A DNA stretch of 64,000 nt, from positions 44,915 through 108,914 of the forward strand of contig CAILEM010000164.1 in NCBI GenBank assembly GCA_903833215.1, in the 5' to 3' direction. The first letter of the stretch is position 1, and every line of letters starts with the position of its first letter. The notes beneath the pieces are model-generated. The model was given only the letters and a program-made list of their open reading frames with translations. It ran no database searches and was not told the DNA's origin. The translations under genes were made by a program, and so were the position numbers. The stretch is from an uncultured Armatimonadota bacterium (GTDB lineage Bacteria > Armatimonadota > Fimbriimonadia > Fimbriimonadales > Fimbriimonadaceae). Positions 40,247-48,149 of the stretch are shown here, in pieces.

Positions 40247-43200
40247 CTCGGCGTCTTCAATGAAGGATAACAATATCTGCAGGCTCTCTTTGGTACCGAT
40301 CGTGACCGGTGATTCCAGCAACACAAGCACACGGGAATCCTGAACCGCCAATTTTGCCTTGATCGGCTTTTCACCGAGGAGGACGACCACCTTTTTCGGT
40401 GGCGTCTTTCCCGCATCGAGAGCGATGGTTTGCACAGAGAGCTGTCCATACTTCACAGAAAGTTCTGACTTCTGCACTTGCTTGTTGCGGGCTTGACTAA
40501 AGGTGCCCCAGCCTTCTGCCGCGGTAAACGCGGCTCGGAAATTCTCTGGCTTCAAGCGTGGAGTGAATCCAATCGTCTTCCGCTGTGCGTGGTACTCAAA
40601 ACCACAGATCGAGATAAAGCTGCCGTAGCTTGCCATGGCTCGGGCGTAGTGATCGGAACACTCGATTTCATTCCATGGATTTCGTAGATCGGCGCGATAT
40701 CGATCGTGAATGGCTTTCGTTATCGCCAACCCTTCTGTGACCAGCCCCTCAGCAATCATATGCGCCGCCGCTTGGTGCTCAAAACCACTCATGCACTCGT
40801 TGAAGTATCCGAACTGCCAAGCTGATGGATCGCCAAAAGCGGCCTTATTCCCTTTAGGGTTGGTGGTCATGATCAGTCCACCATCGCCTGGCATGGCATA
40901 CCAGCGACCTTCCGTGTGAGCCTTGCGCCATGGCCCCACGTCGGGCGTGAAGTTGTACTTGTAAAGTGCCCTAAGCGCGGAGACAGTGTTCTTCCTGTCC
41001 ATCACGCGGCCCAGACCCACCTGCCACGCCCAACCTTGGCCCATGACTTGGTCGATATGGCAGCAATCGTAGGTGCCAAGTGCGTTCGGCCGCTCGGAAT
41101 CTCGGGTCTGGATGTAATATTCGCCGTTGAATAGGTCGCGATCGATATTCTTAGTACCCTGCTGAAGAATGCCCTGGCACCGCTTGGCGAACTCTGCATC
41201 ATTCATCTCAAGCGCCATCATCTCTCCCGCCTTGAGCGCTGCCAAATATAGGGATGTGATCCAAGCAATCTTCCCATACCAAGCCGCATCAAGGGTATTT
41301 TCCTGGGGGCCCTGGAGCACGCCTTCCACGTTCTTGTCGGAAGCGATCATGTACTCGATCGACTGCTTCACTCGCGACCAACGCTCCCTCAGGAACAGTG
41401 GATCGGTTGTCATTTGGTGCTCACGATACATGCGCAAGATCGATCCCGCTTGTCCGTCCATCGCCGCGCGGCGGTCGTATTCAGCCCTGAAACCTATCTC
41501 CCCAGTACGCTCATTAAACGCCAATCCGTAGTCCACACGTGTTCGCAGGATTCGCTCGAGTTCGGGGAAGATCCGACCCATCGCTTGTGCGTAATGCCAA
41601 ACGTGAGTACACGTTCCCGCGCAGCAACCTACTCCTTCCCAGGCGTAAAACCTGCCCGTTCCAAAGCGATGCGCAGTGGTCGTAGCCAAGATCGAAGTGT
41701 TCGCAAATGTTCGATCCAAGAACCAATAAGGCAACGTCGAGTCATACCAAGTGTTATGCCAAAGCCTTGTCTGATGAGCCAACCGATCATGATGGCTGGC
41801 GATGAAGCGGACGACCTCGCCAGAATCCCTGAATTTCGTTGAGTAATACTGTCCGGACGTATCGTCTGGAATCCCGAGCCGAAGATTCGGGAAGTGCCAG
41901 GCAACGACGGCAGTTACGGTGTGGAAAGCACCGGGTTCCAGGGTGAAAGTTCTCGATACACTCGCTGTGTGTGACGTGTCATTGTGCGACTCGATCACTC
42001 CGGCTCCGACAAGACCCAGCGAAAGCGTTCCGTAGTCTGCCATTGCCTCAATCGGAACGGCTGTTACAGGGCTGTCGGTCTGGGTAATACGCCCTATCCC
42101 AATGTTCCCCCAGGGACCCGAAACAGAATCAATAATTTCGATGTGCGCTTGCTTGCCAATCAGGTCGGCAACTTGAAAAACCTCCGCACGCATTTTGTTA
42201 TTGTCGTTTCCACTGGCCGTTCGAACCACCTTTCCCTCGACAACGAGGTTTAGGCATGTTTGTCCGGGGTGATTGCCCCCGCCTATGTAGAACTGGAGGA
42301 AGTTCCTCTCAATCTGAAACGACTTGCTCGTAAGCTTGCCGACCGCACCATCTTTATCGGTGACGGAATTGCCGGGAGCAGTCGCATGGGAATTCACGAG
42401 GCGATCGCCAACTCCACCGACGTCACCTTGATAGTCGGGGATCTTCGACTTAGCTATTGGCCCTGCACCAAAGGCCGTGCCTTCAACCGTCCAGCCCGCG
42501 TAGGTGTCCTTGTCCCAAAGCTCAAATGGCAAGTCGAATCGGTCAGAAGTAGCATGCTTCACCGACTCAACACCATGCTTGAACATAGCGACTCCGTGAT
42601 CTTGCATCGCCTCATAAGTAAGGCGGTAGGTCCCCTCCAAGCCTCGATTTGTGCCCAGAGGATTCTCCATCCAACCGGCAAACTTGACCTCCACAGCCTT
42701 CGTTCCCCTATTCGTGAACGTGTAGTGCATCAAGGTTGCGGGAAGGCTACTATCATCGGCATTCAGAGGAATGAACGGCGAGAACGCCTCAAGTTCAACG
42801 GTCACGGTCGGGTGGTCCAAGTACCGGACGTTTGCGACTGGATATTCACCAATGAACCGAATATCTTTGAAACCACGGTGGTCCAGTGGCCTAGCCGGTT
42901 GACCATCTATGGCAACAGAAAACCCTTGATCAAATGGCAACACTTGGTCGGGCGGCTCAACGTATGCGGACCCACCGCCTGCGTCTAGCGACTTGCCAAG
43001 GTAGGTAATCGGCTTGGGTGAGATTCCGAATTTGTTGGAATTAAAAATATCCCAAAGCCAAAGCCGCCCGTCGCCGCCAATATACAAACCACCCGCGCAA
43101 ATGCCGCCGATCGGCATTCCGATTTTCGCGAGTTGCTTACCGGTGTACTCCGTTCGCTTTCCACGCGCAGTCAGTGACTTGACCCACTCGGGTCGAAGTT

Positions 43201-43366
43201 TTTTGTCGGCTGGGATCGCATTACCAAAATCGGCATTCTGAAACGGGCCCGCAAAAACCCATTCAGGCGCCATCGCACCTACCGTCACCACTCCCGCCAT
43301 CTTCAAAAACTTGCGCCGGGGAATACGATTAGGTTCTACCGAACCCGGAATATCATTACGGTCCAC
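40244..43366 (-). CDS. GH116 family glycoside hydrolase (beta-glucosidase/xylosidase-like), Tat-exported
   Basis: A 1040-residue enzyme. The Tat signal RRKFLKMAGVVTVGAM sits at residues 17-35. The N-terminal beta-sandwich (residues 60-480) begins LAKIGMPIGGICAGGLYIGG, a GH116 hallmark. The (alpha/alpha)6 barrel shows GCCAGTCTHVWHYAQAMG, RAAMDGQAG, QGPQENTLDAAWYG and the acid/base region IDQVMGQGW, then ECMSGFEHQAAAHM. The family includes GBA2-type glucosylceramidases and bacterial beta-glucosidases. Substrate specificity is unknown. The start is GTG, with a TAGGAT hexamer 6 nt away. Confidence 0.92.
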   Translation of the reverse strand: MDRNDIPGSVEPNRIPRRKFLKMAGVVTVGAMAPEWVFAGPFQNADFGNAIPADKKLRPEWVKSLTARGKRTEYTGKQLAKIGMPIGGICAGGLYIGGDGRLWLWDIFNSNKFGISPKPITYLGKSLDAGGGSAYVEPPDQVLPFDQGFSVAIDGQPARPLDHRGFKDIRFIGEYPVANVRYLDHPTVTVELEAFSPFIPLNADDSSLPATLMHYTFTNRGTKAVEVKFAGWMENPLGTNRGLEGTYRLTYEAMQDHGVAMFKHGVESVKHATSDRFDLPFELWDKDTYAGWTVEGTAFGAGPIAKSKIPDYQGDVGGVGDRLVNSHATAPGNSVTDKDGAVGKLTSKSFQIERNFLQFYIGGGNHPGQTCLNLVVEGKVVRTASGNDNNKMRAEVFQVADLIGKQAHIEIIDSVSGPWGNIGIGRITQTDSPVTAVPIEAMADYGTLSLGLVGAGVIESHNDTSHTASVSRTFTLEPGAFHTVTAVVAWHFPNLRLGIPDDTSGQYYSTKFRDSGEVVRFIASHHDRLAHQTRLWHNTWYDSTLPYWFLDRTFANTSILATTTAHRFGTGRFYAWEGVGCCAGTCTHVWHYAQAMGRIFPELERILRTRVDYGLAFNERTGEIGFRAEYDRRAAMDGQAGSILRMYREHQMTTDPLFLRERWSRVKQSIEYMIASDKNVEGVLQGPQENTLDAAWYGKIAWITSLYLAALKAGEMMALEMNDAEFAKRCQGILQQGTKNIDRDLFNGEYYIQTRDSERPNALGTYDCCHIDQVMGQGWAWQVGLGRVMDRKNTVSALRALYKYNFTPDVGPWRKAHTEGRWYAMPGDGGLIMTTNPKGNKAAFGDPSAWQFGYFNECMSGFEHQAAAHMIAEGLVTEGLAITKAIHDRYRADLRNPWNEIECSDHYARAMASYGSFISICGFEYHAQRKTIGFTPRLKPENFRAAFTAAEGWGTFSQARNKQVQKSELSVKYGQLSVQTIALDAGKTPPKKVVVLLGEKPIKAKLAVQDSRVLVLLESPVTIGTKESLQILLSFIEDAE

Positions 43367-43372
43367 TTGCGA

Positions 43373-43378
43373 ATCCTA
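43373..43378 (-). promoter_or_regulatory. TAGGAT hexamer 6 nt before the GH116 GTG
   Basis: The spacer TTGCAA-type hexanucleotide between box and GTG leaves no room for a ribosome-binding site. No convincing -35 is seen. Confidence 0.4.
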
Positions 43379-43439
43379 CCCTTCCGATAGACAATCCTTG
43401 CACCCAGAACGATAGAAGTCAGATTGCTGGTGTTCTGGG

Positions 43440-43445
43440 TACGCT
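43440..43445 (+). promoter_or_regulatory. TACGCT hexamer 6 nt before the zinc-ribbon ATG
   Basis: It faces the GH116 box within an 85-bp divergent gap. The spacer GAGGGC could also act as a weak ribosome-binding site, so the leaderless reading is less certain here. Confidence 0.3.
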
Positions 43446-43451
43446 GAGGGC

Positions 43452-44171
43452 ATGGCCTCCCTTGAATTGCAGCGACTCTGGAAGCTCAGCCAAATCGACA
43501 GTGGACTCGTGGAGATTCGGCATCGCGCCGCTAACCTGGACATCGGGCAAAGGATCACAGCCGAAATTGAGGCGCTAAAAGCTCAGGATGCTGAAGTGGG
43601 AGGGCGCGCTCGCAAACTATCAGCCGACCTCACCGATCTCGAAGTCCTTCAAAAGGGAATCGAAGACAAGCTCAAGAAGATCGACAAGTTGATGTACGGC
43701 GGAACCGTCGTCAATTCGCGAGAAGTCGAGAACCTTGAAAAGGAAGTCGCTGCACTGAAGAAGCAGCGGGCAGCGAACGATGAGAAGATTCTTGAACTTT
43801 GGGAGGTAGTGCCGCCTGCCAAGGAAGCGGCAGCCAAGATCGAAGCCCAGGTCGCCGCCAAGCAAAAGCAACTCGTAGAACGAAAGAAAGCAGCCGTTGC
43901 CGAAAAAGCCAAACTTGAGGCCGATTTTGTACGTCTTACCCAAGCGAGACCAGACGCCCTTCGGGGAATTTCGCCCGGGTTGATGAACAAATACGATAGT
44001 GTTCGTCAACGAAGTGGCGGAATCGGGATGGCAGAAGCCACGAAGAAAAATACTTGCGCGGGTTGTGGAACTGTCATCGCCGAGAGAATGGTTCAATCCC
44101 TTATAGACGAGAAGGCGGTCACATGCGAATCCTGTCACAGAATTTTGTATTACACGGAAGGCGCGGTCTAA
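43452..44171 (+). CDS. Coiled-coil protein with C-terminal zinc ribbon (CT398/C4-type family)
   Basis: A 239-residue protein. Residues 10-175 form a long antiparallel coiled-coil hairpin rich in Lys, Glu and Ala. Residues 195-232 form a zinc ribbon with CAGCGTVI and CESCHRIL (two CxxC pairs). The family includes Chlamydia CT398, which binds sigma-54 and secretion components, but many members are uncharacterised. Its 3' end overlaps the start of the next gene by 49 bp. Confidence 0.92.
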   Translation: MASLELQRLWKLSQIDSGLVEIRHRAANLDIGQRITAEIEALKAQDAEVGGRARKLSADLTDLEVLQKGIEDKLKKIDKLMYGGTVVNSREVENLEKEVAALKKQRAANDEKILELWEVVPPAKEAAAKIEAQVAAKQKQLVERKKAAVAEKAKLEADFVRLTQARPDALRGISPGLMNKYDSVRQRSGGIGMAEATKKNTCAGCGTVIAERMVQSLIDEKAVTCESCHRILYYTEGAV

Positions 44172-44920
44172 AAGCCGCCGGACTATGCAGCCTCGCGTGG
44201 ATGTGTGGGAGCTGCGCCAAATTCCCGTCAAATCGTGGTGCCGGAAATTTCACGGCGATCACATTCACGTTCAGCGTGGCTGGGCAGATCAACACCAACG
44301 CGCAGTACATCTACGATGTCGCGCTCACAGCATCGCCTCAAGCGAACCCGCTGACGCAGTTCGCACCGCTCCCGGTGCTCAACTCAAGTAATCCGAACGG
44401 TCGGGTTGCAGGCTCACCAACTCATTTCATCGAGTTCAACTCGGCGTTACCAAACAGCGCCAACCCGTTTACGCTCAATCGGTTTGCCCTCGCATCGGAA
44501 GTGCCCAATCCGAGCGACCCGACGAATCCTATCAATCTTGGTGTTTGGTCGCCAACCAACCGTGGTCAGATTTTCAGCTTCAGCACGCCTCAAACGGGTG
44601 GAGACCCGAACACCCTCAGCTTCACTGTCTACACGAACATGCTTGCGGACACGGATGCAGCAGCTCGGCAGCTTCAATCGTTACAGGTGAACATCCTCTC
44701 GATGACGCGAATTGCCAACCAAGGCTCGGGATCACGAGTGATTGACTCTCTCGGAGACAGCCGCTCGGTGAATGGGTTGAACCAATTCCTGGTCGTTGAT
44801 CTTCGTTCAAGCAGGGTCTACAACAATTTGGCGGGGTTCGAACCGACGGGTGACACCTTTGGCGGAACGGACCCAGACGTCGATATTGTCAACTATACGA
44901 TTACAGTCACCCCTCCTTAG
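44123..44920 (+). CDS. Exported protein, probable lipoprotein, of unknown function
   Basis: A 265-residue protein starting at ATG 44123, inside the end of the zinc-ribbon gene. The N-terminus is basic then hydrophobic (LKAAGLCSLAWMCGSC). The Cys at the end of GSC could be a lipid anchor, although the lipobox has Cys rather than Leu at -3. The body is Asn/Pro/Thr-rich with strands such as FTFSVAGQINTNAQYIYDVAL and DIVNYTITVTPP, suggesting a beta-sandwich. No family was recognised. A start 69 bp earlier gives a less signal-like leader. Confidence 0.65.
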   Translation: MRILSQNFVLHGRRGLKAAGLCSLAWMCGSCAKFPSNRGAGNFTAITFTFSVAGQINTNAQYIYDVALTASPQANPLTQFAPLPVLNSSNPNGRVAGSPTHFIEFNSALPNSANPFTLNRFALASEVPNPSDPTNPINLGVWSPTNRGQIFSFSTPQTGGDPNTLSFTVYTNMLADTDAAARQLQSLQVNILSMTRIANQGSGSRVIDSLGDSRSVNGLNQFLVVDLRSSRVYNNLAGFEPTGDTFGGTDPDVDIVNYTITVTPP

Positions 44921-44959
44921 GCGCGTAAGATTGGCGGCAATGCAGGTTTACTAGCAGCG

Positions 44960-45871
44960 ATGCCTCGTGTCTCGATCCTGCTGACCTGCTACAACCATAT
45001 CCGGTACCTGCCTGCCTGCGTAGAGGGGATTCGGCGCCAGACTTTTCGAGACTTTGAAATTGTCGCAATCGACGACGGCTCGAATGATTTCAGTCGAGAG
45101 TGGTTGGCCGAGCAGCCGGATATTCGATGCATCTTCAACGAGAAAAACCTCGGGACGTACGAAACGCTGAACGTCGGCCTACGAGAGACTTCCGGAGAGT
45201 TTGTCGCCGTCCTTAACGACGATGACCTGTGGGAACCCGACAAGCTCTTGAAGCAGGTCCAACTCATGGACGAAAACCCCAAGATCGGCTTGGTGCATAC
45301 CGGTGGTACGTTCATCGATGGCGAAGGCAAAAGACAGGAGGGTAACCCCCTAGGTTTTGCCTTTCCAAGATTCAAAACCGGGGATGTATTGCTTGGTCTC
45401 GTGTACGAGAACAAGGTTATCGCGAGTGCGGCTCTTGTCCGACGTGAGTGCTTCAAGGAACTCGGCGAATTCAATCGCGAGTACTTCGGCTCCGGTGATT
45501 GGGAAATGTGGTTCCGTGTTGCCGAGAAGTATCACTTCGGCTTTGTCGATCTTCCGCTGACCCACTATCGAGTCCACGGTGCCAACGCCAGCCACAAGCT
45601 CGAGCGCATTTGGCGAGACGACGAGAAGCTGCGAACATGGATTGCACCACGGATTGAGAACTTGAATGACCGATTTGCCCTCGGCGAGATCAAGCGGGCG
45701 AAGGCGTTCAACCAAGCTGCGCTTGGTACTGTTCGCACCCTCAACGGCAACCCCGCCGCCGGTCGAGCCGCGTACGCGGCATCCATTCGTCTGAACCCCA
45801 CCCGATGGAAAACCTTCGCAAGGTATTTCGCGACCTTCCTTCCCCCCGCGACTTTCCGAAAGCTTCTGTGA
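44960..45871 (+). CDS. Glycosyltransferase family 2
   Basis: A 303-residue cytoplasmic GT-A enzyme. The N-terminal nucleotide-sugar-binding strand is RVSILLTCYNHIRYLPACVEG. IVAIDDGSNDFS and the DxD-type metal motif VLNDDDLWEPDK follow, and a GSGDWEMWFRVAEKY acceptor-region motif is present. It transfers a sugar to an unknown acceptor, probably in surface glycan synthesis. No transmembrane segment is seen. It is a single gene in the plus direction, followed by a long repeat. Confidence 0.93.
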   Translation: MPRVSILLTCYNHIRYLPACVEGIRRQTFRDFEIVAIDDGSNDFSREWLAEQPDIRCIFNEKNLGTYETLNVGLRETSGEFVAVLNDDDLWEPDKLLKQVQLMDENPKIGLVHTGGTFIDGEGKRQEGNPLGFAFPRFKTGDVLLGLVYENKVIASAALVRRECFKELGEFNREYFGSGDWEMWFRVAEKYHFGFVDLPLTHYRVHGANASHKLERIWRDDEKLRTWIAPRIENLNDRFALGEIKRAKAFNQAALGTVRTLNGNPAAGRAAYAASIRLNPTRWKTFARYFATFLPPATFRKLL

Positions 45872-45946
45872 AATTGTAAGTCAGCACCAGCCCGAGATTC
45901 TCGTTGCTGGTTCGTTGATTGGTTCTTTTCGAGGGCTGGTTTAGGA

Positions 45947-46306
45947 CGCTCACATCGCTGGGTGCTGTCTCTCCTCCACTTCCCGAACCATCGCTTCATC
46001 GTTCGTCATCGCTGGGCGCGCCAAACTCGGCACTTCGGCCTTAAACAGTGGCGCGCTGACTGCCCAGCGAGGAGCGAACGGCGACGATTATGGACGTTGA
46101 AGAGAGACGAGTTGGACTTTCCCTTTCCGGACCGTGCGGGTGGATGAATTCTAGGTGATTATTGCTGGCTGCGAACCCGTCCGAAAGCACCAACGGTGCG
46201 GCCGATAATAGCGAAGGGTGCAACCCTGGAAACCCAGGGGCCACCAAAACCAGAGCGCTGTAAGCGCGACCCATCATGTCGTTGGGCGTCGCCCATCGAC
46301 CTTACT
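45947..46306 (+). repeat. Dispersed repeat family C, copy 2 (360 bp, with insertion)
   Basis: The ends match copy 1 at 30808-31019. The left part CGCTCACATCGCTGGGTGCT and the right part with GATAATAGCGAAGGGTG, GCGCTGTAAGCGC and GTCGTTGGGCGTCGCCC are shared. The length difference of 148 bp is explained by an internal segment at about 45975-46121. Confidence 0.85.
45975..46121. repeat. Nested imperfect palindrome inside repeat C copy 2
   Basis: This segment of about 147 bp is absent from copy 1. Its clearest arms are CGTTCGTCATCGCTGGGC (from 46000) and GCCCAGCGAGGAGCGAACG (46062-46080), and the pairing extends outward to GTCTCTC/GAGAGAC. It could fold into one long hairpin. Confidence 0.7.
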
Positions 46307-46332
46307 CCCGCGCCAATATTCCAAACGCAAGC

Positions 46333-46338
46333 TAAACT
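46333..46338 (+). promoter_or_regulatory. TAAACT hexamer 7 nt before the cysteine desulfurase GTG
   Basis: The hexamer lies just outside repeat C copy 2. The spacer contains AGGG directly next to the GTG, too close to act as a normal ribosome-binding site. Confidence 0.45.
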
Positions 46339-46345
46339 CTAGGGT

Positions 46346-47509
46346 GTGACTGGCCGAATTTACCTTGACCACGCTGCGACGACTCCGCTCAGCGATGAAG
46401 CGCAGGCCGCGATGCTGCCTTGGCTCAAGGATGGGTTTGGGAACCCTTCGAGCTTGCATTCGGAAGGACGGAAGGCCAAAGACGCGATTGACCGCGCGCG
46501 AGAGATCCTAAGCGACAAACTCGGATGCCTGTTTGCCGAGGTCCTGTTCACCTCGGGAGGCACGGAGGCGGCCAATCTCGCCATCATCGGCGCGGCTCTG
46601 ATGAATCAGGGTGGGACCAGAAATCGGATTCTGCTTGGTGCTTCTGAACATCATTGCGTCATCAACACAGCTGACACCCTGCGAGCGTTGGGGTACTTGG
46701 TTGAATTTCTACCCGTAGACCGAGATGCCCGAGTCGAACTGAACGCTCTTGAAGAAGCGCTCGATGAAACGGTCCTCCTCGTAAGTTGCATGCACGCCAA
46801 CAACGAACTGGGAACGATCAACCCTGTACGGCAGATCGCAAACATGGCTCACAAGGTAGGCGCACTCCTCCATACAGATGCAGTCCAGACGTTTTGTGCC
46901 CCAGGCCAGAACTGGAAGGCCGCAGACCTCGATGCCGATCTCATCACGGTCTCGGCCCACAAGCTCTATGGCCCGAAAGGCGCTGGGGCCATTTACATTC
47001 GCGCAGGGATCAAGCTGAAACCACTCCTTGCCGGAGGGGGGCAAGAGCGGGAAATGCGAGGAGGCACCGAAAATGTCGCAGCGATCGCGGGATTTGGCGA
47101 AGCGGTACGCCAATCACCGACGAACTCCGTTCCTCACTCAAATCCCCGGGACGTCTTCGTGACGGACCTACTTTCCCATGGTGCCGCGCAAACCGTAAGT
47201 TCCTGGGATAACGTATTGACCACACACGCCCACTTCCGATTCCCCGGAATCGACGCCGAGACGATGCTCATTGTCCTTGATCGCCTAGGCCTGAGCGCCA
47301 GTAGCGGAGCCGCATGTTCAAGCGGCAGCATCGAGCCCAGCCACGTTCTACTCGCGGCAGGTTACACACAGGAGGAGTCGCGGCAGGGCCTTCGATTTAG
47401 CTTCGGTAGGTCCTCTACGCACGAAGTGGCGACTAAAGCGGCGAGCATTGTCGTGGAAGCCCTGCAGCAAATTCGCAGTGCTGGCTCTCGACTTCGAACA
47501 CCAAATTAG
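46346..47509 (+). CDS. Cysteine desulfurase (NifS/IscS family)
   Basis: A 387-residue PLP enzyme that takes sulfur from cysteine for Fe-S clusters or thiolated tRNA. The N-terminus is YLDHAATTPLS. PLP-binding Lys is in TVSAHKLYGPKGAG, and the mobile catalytic Cys is in SSGAACSSGS near residue 330. RGGTENVAAIAGFG is also typical. The short loop around the Cys fits group I (IscS/NifS) enzymes. No iscU or mnmA is adjacent. The start is GTG. Confidence 0.95.
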   Translation: MTGRIYLDHAATTPLSDEAQAAMLPWLKDGFGNPSSLHSEGRKAKDAIDRAREILSDKLGCLFAEVLFTSGGTEAANLAIIGAALMNQGGTRNRILLGASEHHCVINTADTLRALGYLVEFLPVDRDARVELNALEEALDETVLLVSCMHANNELGTINPVRQIANMAHKVGALLHTDAVQTFCAPGQNWKAADLDADLITVSAHKLYGPKGAGAIYIRAGIKLKPLLAGGGQEREMRGGTENVAAIAGFGEAVRQSPTNSVPHSNPRDVFVTDLLSHGAAQTVSSWDNVLTTHAHFRFPGIDAETMLIVLDRLGLSASSGAACSSGSIEPSHVLLAAGYTQEESRQGLRFSFGRSSTHEVATKAASIVVEALQQIRSAGSRLRTPN

Positions 47510-47530
47510 CTTGCTCCCTAATATTCGGGT

Positions 47531-47536
47531 TATCAT
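47531..47536 (+). promoter_or_regulatory. TATCAT hexamer 7 nt before the thioredoxin-like ATG
   Basis: The hexamer lies in the 34-bp gap after the desulfurase stop. TTGCTC 14 bp upstream is a poorly spaced -35. Confidence 0.45.
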
Positions 47537-47543
47537 AAAGCCC

Positions 47544-48089
47544 ATGCGAACTCTTGCGAAATCATTCAGCCTGGTCCTTCTAGGGGCAGCACTCACGTTG
47601 CCGACTCTCTCGATGGCATCCGGTCCCGCACCTGCAAAAGCCCTTTTGGCAGAAGCTTCGGCGAGGGCCCTCAAGGAGAAAAAGAACGTCCTGGTCATCT
47701 TCCATGCCTCCTGGTGCGGTTGGTGCCACAAGCTTGATGACATGCTCGAATCGCCCAAGTTCAAATCCACATTCGAGAAGAGCTATGTCATCACCCACGT
47801 CGACGTCATGGAGAATGGCCCAAAGAAGAACTTGGAAAATGAAGGTGGCGCTGATTTGATGGCGAAGTTTGGTGCTGAGAAAGCAGGTCTTCCCTTCTTC
47901 GTTGTCCTCTCACCAGCCGGAAAGCAACTCGGAGACTCTTTCCTCCCAAGCAAGGAGAACATGGGATTCCCGTCAGCACCCGAGGAAGTGTCGGCGTTTA
48001 TGGTCTTGCTGAAAAAGACCGCCCCAAAGATGTCAGCCGGCGAGCAGACGACCGTTGAGAAATTCCTGCGGGCACCCAAAGCCAAGTAA
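47544..48089 (+). CDS. Periplasmic thioredoxin-family protein
   Basis: A 181-residue exported protein. The signal is RTLAKSFSLVLLGAALTLPTLSMA. The thioredoxin fold follows, with KNVLVIFHASWCGWCHKLDDM (redox motif CGWC) and the cis-Pro region GLPFFVVLSPAG. It resembles the DUF255/DsbD-gamma-like thioredoxins that act on envelope disulfides. The ATG at 47544 is chosen because it begins the signal; the frame runs 96 bp further upstream inside the desulfurase gene. Confidence 0.9.
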   Translation: MRTLAKSFSLVLLGAALTLPTLSMASGPAPAKALLAEASARALKEKKNVLVIFHASWCGWCHKLDDMLESPKFKSTFEKSYVITHVDVMENGPKKNLENEGGADLMAKFGAEKAGLPFFVVLSPAGKQLGDSFLPSKENMGFPSAPEEVSAFMVLLKKTAPKMSAGEQTTVEKFLRAPKAK

Positions 48090-48100
48090 CCCAAACGACA

Positions 48101-48133
48101 AGATCCTTCGGTAGCAAGACTGCCGAAGGATCT
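48101..48133 (+). terminator. Intrinsic terminator after the thioredoxin-like gene
   Basis: AGATCCTTCGG and CCGAAGGATCT form a perfect 11-bp stem around an 11-nt loop, followed by TTCTGTTTCTG. Confidence 0.75.
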
Positions 48134-48149
48134 TTCTGTTTCTGACTGG

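Larger units (their letters stand above)
45872..46345. other. 474-bp gap filled by repeat structures
   Basis: After the GT2 gene an ACCAGCCC/GGGCTGGT stem spans 45885-45940. Repeat family C copy 2 (45947-46306) then fills most of the gap, and the cysteine desulfurase promoter follows. No gene was seen. Confidence 0.65.

Noticed and set aside
42260..42988. Long plus-strand open frame (242 codons) inside the GH116 gene
   Set aside because: It is antisense to a well-supported enzyme, with no recognisable domain. Similar long antisense frames lie in the YhiN gene (4055-4849) and the M32 gene (13353-13988).
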